Positions 35,453 through 47,400 of a stretch of 64,000 nt of DNA are shown in pieces. Below the pieces are notes generated by a model, which was given only the letters and a program-made list of their open reading frames with translations, was not told the DNA's origin and ran no database searches. Within the stretch, counting starts at the first letter, position 1. Each line of letters opens with the position of its first letter. Both the position numbers and the translations under genes were made by a program. This DNA comes from Symbiodinium natans (taxonomy: Eukaryota; Sar; Dinophyceae; Suessiales; Symbiodiniaceae), in assembly GCA_905221605.1 (NCBI GenBank), contig CAJNDS010000688.1:1-64000 (forward strand), in the 5' to 3' direction.

Positions 35453-38400
35453 TTTCCTTCTTCTCTGTCAACGATATTTTTTTGCTCATCATACTGCCCC
35501 CCCCCCCCCCCCACCAACGATATGCGAATGACCACGGCGAGGTTCTCGCACAATTGGCGAGTCAAGAGTGCTTTTCAAGTCCGTTTCCGAGATCCCCCCC
35601 TTCTTCGACAACAATGTTTCGGAGGGGGTGCTCTCTGCTTGTGTGAGCTTCTGAGCTGCGTCGTTCACTATGGCCACATGACAAGCGGACACTACAGAGC
35701 ATTTGGAAGCTTGACTGCTGCGATGATAAATCCTTTACCCCGAAGCCTGAGCCCTAAAACCTGAAAACCCTGGAGCCCTAAACCCCTAAACCCCTAAACC
35801 CCTAAACCCCTAAACCCCTAAACCCCTAAACCCCTAAACCCCTAAACCCCTAAACCCCTAAACCCCTAAACCCCTAGACCCTAAACCCCCAAACCCTAAA
35901 CCCTAAACCCTAAACAACCTTAAAACCCTGGAGCCCTAAAACCCTAAACATTCTAGAAGGCTTCAGGGCTAAACTCCCAGCTTTTGAGGGTTTGGGTTTT
36001 GGGTTTAGGGTTGCAAGGGACATCGGGGGGGCGGTCTAGGACCGCTTTGGGACTGCTCAGGAACATGGGGTTTAAAGTTTCTATGCTGTTTAGGGTTTGG
36101 TGTTTGGGGTTTCGGGTTTAGGGGCACACGGTTTAGACGAGTCCCTGACGTAAAAGCTGTGTAAAGATTAGAAGAGGTGTCGGGTTTAGGGTTGCGGTTT
36201 TGGGCTCCAAACCCCTAAACCCCTCAATTGTAAACCCCTAACCCCTCCTCCCCTCCCCCCACCCTCTGAAAAAAGCCTGAAGCCGTTGGGTGCTCAGCTT
36301 GTTAGGTTCAGGGTTTGGGGTTTAGGGTTTGGGGTTTAGGGTTTAGGGTTTAGGGTTTAGAGGGTTTAGAGGGTTTAGGGTTTAGGGAACTGGCCGAGTG
36401 AGCATCCCCTTGACTCTAAACCGTGAGCCCTGCAACCACCTTGAGGGTTTGGGGTTTAGGGTTCAGGGTTCAGGAATCAGGGTTTAGGGTTTAGGGTTAG
36501 GGTTTAGGGTTTAGGGTTTAGGGTTTAGAGTTTAGGGTTTAGGGTTTAGGGTTTAGGGTTTAGGGTTTAGGGTTTAGGGTTTAGGGTCTAGGGTTTAGGG
36601 TCTAGGGTTTAGGGTTTAGGGTTTAGGGTTTAGGGTTTCGGGTTTAGGGTTTAGGGTTTAGGGTTGAAGGCCTCAGTCCCTCAAGAGGTCTGGGGTCCGG
36701 ATCCCACCTGGGGCAACCACCCGAAGATCTTCGGGCGCGCGGGGCTTGAGTATGATGCCCGGCCTGTCGGATTGGGGTTTGGGGTTTAGGGTTTAGGTTT
36801 TAGGGTTACAACCGAATGTAAGGGTCGGAATGAGTACTACTCATGGTATTCTTTTATGGCCCCGAAAATATTAGTCTCATAGTGAACCCCAAAACCCTGT
36901 TCTAATTATTCAGGCCTCGATATTAAGCCCTAAACCCTGACACGAAACCCTCAACCCTAAACTCGAAACCTTAGGCCTAACCCTTCAATGCGGTAGTGCT
37001 TGCACAGTTGTTTGGTTTAGGATTCCGCCATTGAACTTCCCTAAGCCCTAAACTTGAAACCCCCTAAACGCTGAACTCTCAACTTTTCAACGCGCTTGGG
37101 GCACTGGTTGGTTTACGCTTCCGGGTGCGGGCCCCTAAACCCCCTAAACCCCCTAAACCCCCTAAACCCCCTAAACCCCCTAAACCCCCTAAACCCCCTA
37201 AACCCCCTAAACCCCCTAAACCCCCTAAACCCTAAACCCTAACTCGAGCTCGAGCACCAACTTTCAAACCTCAGCCCCGTCCCCTGAACCAGCGAGGACG
37301 AATCAAGGCCTGCAGCACAGCTCTCCAACAGTCAGCTTTGAGCATCCCTTAAGCTGCCTCCTTAAACAAACCGAAGCCTACGGTTTGGGGTTTAGGGTTT
37401 AGGGTTTAGGTTTTGGGGGTTTAGGGTTTAGGGTGTAGGTTTTGGGGGTTTAGGGTTTAGAGTTTAGGGTTTAGGGTTCAGGGTTTAGGGTTTAGGCCTA
37501 AACCCTAAACCCTATATAACCTTAAACCTTAAACCCAGGACAAGTACCCGTACTGGCACCAAGAGACGCGATCCCTGGATTTCGCCGGGATGATGGAGGG
37601 TATCAGCAAGATGCAGGAGTGAAGCCCTAAACCCTAAACCCTAAACCCTAAGCCTGGAACTCCTGAACTCTTTAGGGCCTTTAGGGTTTAGGGCTTAGGC
37701 CATGAAGGTAGGAACTGCTCTACCCTTTAGGGTTTAGGGTTTAGGGTTTAGGGTTTAGGGTTTAGGGTTTGGGGTTCAAGGTTTGGGGTTCAAGGTTTAG
37801 GCTGCGTAGTTTGGAGTTTTGGCGGGTGTTAAGATAGTTTTAGTGTTTCAGGGTTCAAGCTGTGCGGTGTAGCTTTTAGGTCTACTGCCATGGGGGTTTT
37901 GCGCCTTGTTGTGTTTTTCCCCACCGTCAGTGTGGGGCTTTTAGATTTCAAACCAAACTTTTCGCGTCGCGCGGTCGTCTCCTCGCCGATCACCTGTATC
38001 TCACCCCGGAGTGTCCCCAGAGTGGTGCTCAGCTCGAGAGTATTCCCAAAGTGTCCCTGGAGTGCCCCCCGGAGTGTCCTAAACCCTAAACCCTAAACCC
38101 TAAACCCTAAACCCCAAAGTGAGTTCGCAGATTTCTTGCCTGCTGTGTGGGGGGTATTTGTTTCTAGTCTCCAGGTGCATGCCCTCCTTTGCTCGAAAAT
38201 CGTCCTGCGTCTTCCCACCCTTGGTAGCCCAGTGGTACCCTTTTGGGGGTTTAGGGTTTAGGGTTTAGGGTTTAGGGTTTAGGGTTTAGGGTTTAGAGTT
38301 CAGGGTTCAGGGTTCAGGGTTCAGGGTTTAGGGTAGCCCAGTACCCTTTACCCTTTTTTGGTTCTGGGTTCCCTTATAAAGTAGCCAACCCAAAAAAGGG

Positions 38401-41400
38401 TGCCCTTATTATGATATGACGTAGGGCATATATTTCTTGTATCCCCAAAAGGACACCCCCAATATATACACACACCAATATTAAACGGGAACCTTATATA
38501 CACTCACCAATACAGTAATATAAACCCTGCTTCATATGGTTACTGGGCTGCCAAGCACCTCTAGAGCCACCTCCGACATAAGGCATAGCGCGGCTGAGAA
38601 TCTAAAGGTAGCTCCATGGTCCCTTAAGGTTCAAGGCTATGCCAAAAAAACTAACCGTAGGCCAACCCTAAACCGTGCGCGGTAACCCTAACCCCTAACC
38701 CCTAACCCCTAACCCCTAACCCCTAACCCCTAACCCCTAACCCCTAACCCCTAAACCCTAAACCCCTAAACCCTAAACCCTAAACCCTAAACCCTAAACC
38801 CTAAACCCTAAACCCTAACCCGCACAGGGACTCGACTTCAAAAAACGGCCTGCCCCACGCTGCTAGGTTTCGGACCCTTCGGGATAAACCGCAGGGGCTT
38901 CGTTTTCATTTTTCCCTAGGGTAGTGACATGGTCCCTGAATAAAGGCTCCTAATTAGCGAACCCTTCCGTGCCCCTTATATATCCTCCAAAACATACTCC
39001 AGAACCCTTTACTTCAGGTTCTGTGGTTCAGGGTTCAGGGTTCGGGTTTAGGGTTTCGACCCCAAATCCTGTACACCCTGAATCATGGTGTCTGGGAGCA
39101 GTCTGGGACCATGGCTTGATATGGGGTTCAGGCTCGGGTGTATCTCTGTGCCAGGAGGGCGATTGCATCCTGCTGCACGCCCCTCGCTCTTGCAATGATG
39201 GTTTCGAGCCTGCTGTGCTATTCTTTCGTTGTACCCCCCAAATCCTAAACCCCAACCCTGAATCCTAACCCCAAAACCCTAAAACTTAAGCCCTAATTCC
39301 TAAGCCTAAGGCGTAGCGTTCGTGTCGAACTGGACATCTTTAGGATGGCATCTATTGAGCGCCAGGGGCATCAACTCCCAAAGACGCTGGAAATACTGAG
39401 CTAGACCCTGCCCGGGTTCTTTGGTAGATTTAGGGCCAGGCTTTAGGGTTTGGGGTTTGGGGTTTAGGGTTTAGGGCTACTTGGAGGTTCATGGTACTCA
39501 ATCACAGAAAACAGTTGTACTGATAACCCAATTATGGCCACAGCAGGGCACTTAAAGGGCTTGCAAGTGGGTTATAAGCACAGTTATAATTGGGTTATAA
39601 GTACCATGAACCTCCAAGTAACTGGCTAGGTAGGCTTGTGGGACATGTATATTGTCCCTTATAGGGTTTAAGAGGATCATATTCAACATATTTTCTGAGT
39701 GTTTCAAGGGACATCCTAGCTGGATATACAAGTGTGACTGATACAGCTATCCTCGCCATAGCCTTGCCTGTTGTACGTAATAGAATTGCAACGAACTGGG
39801 CGTGAAACTTCAAGTAAGCCCTTACAGCCTAAACCCAAAGGGCAATGAAGGGCTGAGTGAGGGTTCAGGCCTTGAGAGAGGGTTTAGGGAGCTTAAGCCC
39901 CTGGAGCCATAAACCCTCAATTTTGCCCTAAACCTTTCACTTCTGCCTTAAACCCCAAAGGCCGTTACACTTGAGGTGTCTGTCTGGCTGTGCTTAAGAA
40001 ATTCCTTTTGGGGGGATTGTCGGACGCCTAATTCTAGGGACAGCCGGACTCCACAAAGCCGCCCTGTCTAGACCCTCCCCTGTAGTTGTTTTTCTGTTTA
40101 GGGTTTTGGGTTTTGGGTTGGGGCATACCAGACTTGAACACACTTTTGAATAACAACAAAGATACCAGACCCAAGACTCACCTAGGAATAGAAAGAGGCA
40201 CCTTTTTGGCTTAAAGCGGCCTATAAGAATCCTAACAAAGGAAACCAGGGCCTGCTCGGGACCTAACCCCCCCCCCCCCCCCCCCCGCCCCCGCTCGCCC
40301 CCCTTGACCCGAGCAAGAAACGGGGTCCAGGGTGTAGAGTCCAGGCAAGGCCCTAGAAAGCCAAACTGCAAGCAGGATCTGAAGCTGTTGTGGCTTATAC
40401 TTCACCTTAGGTCCCCCCCACACAGTCAGGGTTCAGGTTCTCGTAGCACGAGTTTCTTCAAGACAGACCATCGCAAGCCACTATGATTGCACGGAGGGCC
40501 TAATCATCCTAATCCTAATCCAAGTTCAGGTATATACTGCTAGGGTTTAGGTTTCGTGGCGGCCCTGTATCCTGAACAACACACCCCTGCAACTCCTTCA
40601 GGCCGTGGCGCACAACCCAACTGGCGTGGACCCCACGCCCGCGCAGTGGCAGCAGATCGTGGCTGCCGTCAAAGAGCGAAGCTCTTCCTGCAGGACCCTG
40701 AACCCTAGACCCTGAGCCTTCTCAACCCTTACCCCTAGTTAAACCTTGAACCCTGAACCTTCCAAACCCTAAACCCTAAAAGCCCAATCTAGGACCCATT
40801 TGCCAGTGATGTTTGCCTTAAGTGCTTAAGTTCCCTTTGAAGCCCCAACCTTGAACTCCAGGGTTTAGGGTTTAGGTTGAGAGTTTAGGGTTTAGGGTTT
40901 AGGGTTTAGGGTTTAGGGTTTAGGGTTTAGCGCTTAGGGCTTAGGGCTTAGGGCTTAGGGCTTAGGGCTTAGGGTTTAGGGCCGAGCCTTTTAACCCTCA
41001 GCAACCCCTAAACTGCAGATGACCCTGGTAACGGCAGACTTGACGAGACGGGTCGAATCTGATGCAGAACATACTCTAGGGGCGAGGATTTGGGGTTTAG
41101 GGTTTCAGGGTTTAGGGTTTCAGTTTTTTTTTTTCTTCCGGGTTTAGGGTTTAGGGAATACACCGTGCAGGGTTGAGGATTACCCAACCTGCAATTCCCC
41201 TCCACCACCACACATGGCGCTTGGTCCCAGCATTGCTGAGCTTGGGGGCGGCCGCTTGTTGCATGCGGTCTAGGGGTTCAGGGTTTCGGGTTTAGCGTTC
41301 TCTGCCCTCAAGCCTAAACCCTGAAACCTAAAGCTTAGGCCGAACCTAGGTCGTATAGGAAATCCTTGGGTGCTTCCCAAAAAAAGGGGTAGCCTTAAAT

Positions 41401-44400
41401 ATGCCTCCCAACTTTATGTACTTCCCAGTGTTATAATCCTCAGGAACCCCGGAAAGAGAACCCGCATTTTGTCCCAAACCCTAAACCCTAAATCCTAAAC
41501 CCTAAACCCTAACCCCTAAACCCTAAACCCTAAACCCCTGAACCTCTGAACCCCTGAACCCCTAACAACTTGAACCCTGAACACTAAACCCTACCAACAA
41601 ACCCTAATTCATTAATACCCAACCTGAGGGCACCAGCACCATCTGAGGAAAGCTCGTTCCTCTGCTGGACAACGCGTACCAGGGCTACGCCAGCGGCGAT
41701 TTGGCAGCTTGGCCGCGGAGTTTGGGATTCTTAGGGTTTTGGTTGGGCTTTAGGATGTTGGATTAAGGGTTTTTGGGCCTGCGGTGTTCGTTCTAGGGGT
41801 TTGGGATTTAGGGTGATTGGGTTTAGGGTGTTTGGGTGAATGTGTCGGGTGCAGGGGTTTAGGAGTTCGGGGTTTCTTTGCTTCCGAGCGTGTGATGGGG
41901 CATGGTAATCAGAGGAGCCAAAAAGTACCTCGTGGGTCAGCTTACCATAATCCTGGCTTCCTCAGATCCAACCCCAAGGTAGCAGGAATCCTAAACCCCT
42001 AAACCCCTGGGCCCCGAGGGCCCTCAACGCTTCAACCCCAAGCACTAAACCCCGTAAACCTCTAGCCCTAAACCCTAACCCGAAACCCTAAACCCTAAAC
42101 CCTAACCTCTGAACCCTAAACCCCAAACCCTAAAACCTTAAACCCTAAACCCTAGCCCTAAACCCTAAACCCTAAACCCCAAACCCTAAAACCTTAAACC
42201 CTAAACCCTAAACCCTAACCTCTGAACCCTAAACCCCAAACCCTAAAACCTTAAACCCTAAACCCTAAACCCTAAACCCTAAACCCTAAACCCTAAACCC
42301 TAACCTCTGAACCCTAAACCCTAAACCCTAAACCCTAACCTCTGAACCCCAAACCCTAAAACCTTAAACCCTAAACCCTAAACCCTAGCCTCTGAACCCT
42401 AAACCCCAAACCCTAAAACCTTAAACCCTAAACCCTAAACCCTAGCCCTAAGCCCTAAACCCTAAACCCTAAACCCTAAACCCTAAACCCTGAACCCTGA
42501 ACCCTAAACCCTAACCTCTGAACCCTAAACCCTACAACCCTAAACCCTAAACCCTAAACCCTAAACCCTAAACCCTAAACCCTAAACCCTAAACCCTAAA
42601 CCCTAAACCCTAAACCCTAAACCCTAAACCCTAAACCCTAGCCCTAAACCCTAAACCCCCCCCCTCCTTGGCGGCAGGCCAAGGATGGCTACGCTCAGCA
42701 GCTGCGCCCGGGCCGGCACTTTTTGTTTAGGGTTTAAGGGTTAGGGGTTTAGGATTTAGGGTTTAGGGTTTAGGGTTTATTTCGGATTTGGGGTGTGGGG
42801 TTTCGCTCCTGAGGGGTGCTTGGGGCCTCACCTGAGATGCCCACATCTCCAAACACCTGTTCGTTTTGGAGTCCCTTCCAAAAAGGAACCCCAGACCCTT
42901 AAACCCCACCCTAAACCCTAGACTCTGAACCCCAAAGCTAAAATCCAAAAAGTAAACTATAGACAACGTGGTCTAAGGTGGGGGTTGACCACCCGAAGTA
43001 ACTCTGAGTCCTGAACCCTTTCCTTGGAGAGCTTCAAGTTTTGGAGTACGTGTTCGATTGGGTCATAAACCTTGCTAAGCTTCCATGTTTTCCAAGTTTT
43101 GGAGAACTCATGTTAGAGGAGGGTCATAAAGCTAACTAAAGTTCGAAGCTCCTATAGGCCCTATACCCTAAACCCCAAACCCTAAACCCCTAAACCCTAA
43201 GCGCTAAACCCTAAACCCTAAGCCCTAAGCCCTGAACTGTATTGGGAGAAGCCAAAGTGGCTGGCTGGCCAAGGTTCGCCGAGTCTGGCATGGAGTACTT
43301 CATTGCACCCCGTTCGCGCCATGTGTTTGTACACATTTACATGGGTTTAGGGTTTAGGGTTTAGGGTTTAGGGTTTAGGGTTTAGGGTTTAGGGTTTAGG
43401 GGGGGAGGGGGGTTGCAAGAAGAAATAGGGGACCCCGAATTTAAACCCCCGAATGGGAGGATTCCTTTATAAACAGGACCCCAATAAGGGACCCCCAATC
43501 TCAAAAACCGCAATATGTGTGTGTACATATATATATATATACATGTGTGTGGATATACATATGTATATATATATATATATGTGCATAGGCTATCGATCGT
43601 CCTTCTCAATCGTTTATGCTTTTGGTTGTGTACAACTCTGTGTATGGTACCCCTCCCAGTGACCTGCCCAAATGGTAGGTAGCTGAGAGCGGAGTGGGGG
43701 GGGATACTTGTACATTTGTAGTCATATTTAGCTCAGGGTTCATCCTGTTTATAGAGGCACTCGCCCTTTGTTGCCCTGAACCCTGAACCCTAAACCCTAA
43801 ACCCGACTTTCGGAAACCCGAAGGCTTGGCTCCATGACTGACTGAGGCCCAGTCGTTTGCCAAGAACTTTGGCCTCTACGGAGCCCTGGCCCTGTAGCCG
43901 GAGAGCTGCTGAGTTTAGGGTTTCGGGTTTGGGGTTTCGGGTTTAGGGTTTCGGGTTTAGGGTTTAGGGTTTAGGGTTTAAGGTTTAGGGGTTTAGAGGT
44001 TCAGGGGTCTAGGGGTCTAGGGGTCTAGGGGTCTAGGGGTCTAGCGGTCTAGCGGTCTAGGGGTCTGGGGGTCCAGGGGTCTAGGGGTTTAGGGGTTTAG
44101 GGGTTTAGGGGTTTAGGGGTTTAGGGGTTTAGGCAGCAAAATGCCCCCGAGAAGTCTTCAAACACCTGGACGGGCTTTGGGGATTGCGATCTCCCACCCA
44201 CCCAGGCTGCACCCACCCACTGAGTTGCTGTACATACAGCTTAGAATGAGGGAGGGGAGCAGGGAAACCTAGTGGCAGTGGCTTGCCTAATCGGCGTGCA
44301 GTAGTCTTGGCTTCATAGGATGGGCGAGAGGTTGCAGACGCTAGAACGGAAGGAGGGTGATGATTGAGTACCCACCTACCCTGGAACAGCCCATAGAGAC

Positions 44401-47400
44401 CAATTGAAATCAGACGCTCTGCAGCAGGGCGTTGAACTTGGTCATGCCCGAGAAAATGGAGCCTAAAAAGCTGCCACTGAAAGTGTTTGACCCTCAGCCC
44501 TGAACATGTTAAGGGCTTGGGTTTATGGCTTAGGGCAGGCTAGCACCTTCAACCTTAAATGCAACCCTAAAACCCTAGCCCTAAACCCTATAAACCCTAA
44601 CCCCCCCCGCCCCCCCCCTAAACCCTAAACCCTCACAAGCGTTGCACCCTAAACCCTCAACCCTCGACCCTCAACCCTAAACCCTAAACCCTAAACCCAA
44701 GGAGAGCGCATCGGCTACATCCATGTCCGCTGTGCTACCAAAGACGCCGCCGACGCTGTGCTCGTCGGACGCACGATTGTGGTTGCTCAACCCCGAACCC
44801 TGAAACGAAATTTCAGGGTTTAGGGCGGTTTAGGGTTTAGGTTTGGGGGTTCAGGGTTTAGTTATTAAGTGCTTTGAAGAAGTAGGGAGTGTGGCACAAG
44901 GGAATCACGGGCGCATGCTGGTGCGCTGTTGTTGCGCTGTTGTTCACCTATATAACCCCAAGCCCACCAACACCCGAATCCTACTGGTTCTTAGGGGAAG
45001 GTTGTTTAGGGCTTCTTAGTGGTATACTCCCTCAAAGGGTAATGTAGGAGGATAAACGGCACCGAACTCCCTTTGACGAACTTGCCCCACACCCTAAGTT
45101 TGGGATCCTCTTGAAGCCAAACCCTAAACCCTAAGCCCAGAACACAAGCCCACTCCACGACAAGGCTCTCACAGCTGAAGATCGTCGTGAGACAGGCCCC
45201 CGGCCTAAAGGGGCGGAAAGTGGGGTTTAGGGTTTACCTAAACCTAAACCCCTAATTTTTGGGGCTAGGATTTGGAGTCTGAAGTCTTCTTGCCTTTGGC
45301 TTTGGAAGGTGTCGACCCTCCTGATTCTTGAGACATGAGGGTACGGTCCTGGAAGAGTAATACAGGAGCCTCCAGAATCACCAACGGTATTTTCAGAGAT
45401 TTCCAGTATAAACTGCCCAAAATACCCAAAGCCATTAGATAGGCCCCTAGATTAATTGTTTAAGGCTTTGCAGGGTTAACGTCCAACTCCATCCTACCCT
45501 CCCAAAAAGAGGGCCAATGACAGCTACGGGCAATTTAAACCCGAAACCCTAAACCTTAAACCCTTAAACCTGAAACACTCCTTAAACCCTAAACTCTACA
45601 CCCTAAACTCTAAACCCCAAACCCCAAACCCTAAACCCTAAACCCTAAACGTCCCGGCCATGGGAGCCACTTCTGCCTCCGGTGCCTGAGATGCCAAGCC
45701 CGGGAGCAGAACTGGAGCGGCCGGCATTCAGTGACGTGGTGTCCTTTGTGAGGCTCCTTCCCACCTCCTTCCTCTTCCACGCGCGACTCGGCGCAACAAC
45801 GTGGCCACATACCCTTGCCACACATGCCTTGCGTGCGTGGACCGCCTAAGACGCGGACGTGACTGGTATGTATTTGGTGGTGTTTGACTTGTTTGCTGAT
45901 CGCTGGACATTGTTGCTTGTGGTTGGTGATGATCCGAAGCGCTCTCAGGAGCCTTTTCTGCCAAAACCGTGTTCCTCGCGAGGACAACCCTAGTCCCTAA
46001 ACCCTAAACCCTAAACCCTAAACCCTAAAACCCTAAACCCCGTAAACCCTATACGGGGGGCAACCGAAGGAGGACAGGGAACAAAACTGTCAGCCCCAAC
46101 AGAAGCCCTTGATTCCCCTGGAACAACCGAAGACAAAACCCAAAGCACAACCAAACACACCTTTTCCGTAGGGCGCATTGCCCACGTTTCTTGAGCCAAA
46201 AATATCCGGGTTCATTGACCCCTTCAACTCTCATCACCAACTCTTTTCTACAATACCAGTTGCAGCTCCGCACTCCCCCTGTCCTAGGATTTCCTAGGAC
46301 ACATTGGAGATGCCGTTCTTTGGCCAAAAACCGCCATTTAGGCAGCAGCCAGCTGCTTGAAATGCACATTATGGTTTAACGTCATCCAGGACGAACCTTC
46401 AGCTCATTGGCTGAATCCTTTACCATTGAGGATTTCTTCACCTCGTACTTGGAAAATTCACGTTCCAGCGGCCCGTTCCTCACCAAGGAACTCAGCATTC
46501 ACCACCCAGCCATCCTTGAGGCAATGCTTACAAAGCGTCTTAGCCCTGGGCTGTGAATATCGCAGAACATCACAGTCACTGCTTGCGTGCATACAGTTCC
46601 CACCCACTGTTGTATACAAAGTGGCACTCGCAGGAATAACCACCGCTTTCTTGATCCACAGCCATTTATACAGCCGTCGAAAGAGGCACCATGCCAGTTC
46701 CCAGAGTATAATTGCTGCCACCAAATACGCAACAAGGTCTGAATTGTTGACAACCATTTCAATACCTTGAGCCAGAACCATCACCGTAGACGTGTTGGCG
46801 ACCTTGCACACCCCTTCTTCTGAGCAAAAGAATCCAGCCGTGGACACTTCTTCGCCACCAGTTGCCATCCCTTGCAGAGATGCAGCCACCATCATGACCG
46901 CCATTGCAAGCGAGGCTTTTTTCAAGTCAGTTCCTTGAACCAACAGTCTGAGACCCCAAAGTGCCTTTTGCTTTGCGTACACCTGTCCACTCATTAACTT
47001 AGTCAACAGGTCAGCGATCATATACTCACCGCGAAGATGCGCTATCACCATATAACCACGGTCCACCAGAGACCTGACACCGGCTGCTCGAATTCTCAGG
47101 TGTCTTGTCCTCCAGCTTCCAGCAGGATATTGAATGATCGAGCACGTTGAAACCGAATCTGTATACAGCACTTTTTGCAGCGATTCTTCACCTGTTCCAA
47201 CCAAAGCGGCAATTATAGGGGTGCACGACTGAATCATCGTTGCTCCCTCTATGGACGCATGTAATTCAGCTTCAGCTGTACTTAAAGCCACCGTTGATTG
47301 TCTTTGTGTTGCCCACATCACTGGACAGTCACCCCACACCACCACCGCTCCTGAGTGGCTCTTTTCGTTTTCACCTGCTGCAAAGCTGGCATCCGCGTAG

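Noticed and set aside
35278-35764. Ser/Leu-rich and Glu/Arg-rich open frames
   Set aside because: They cover a CT microsatellite and lie in an intron of the aminotransferase.
46357-46770. Plus-strand open frame of 137 codons
   Set aside because: Antisense shadow of the retroelement RT/RNase H frame. The same holds for the many plus-strand frames between 47.6 and 55.7 kb.
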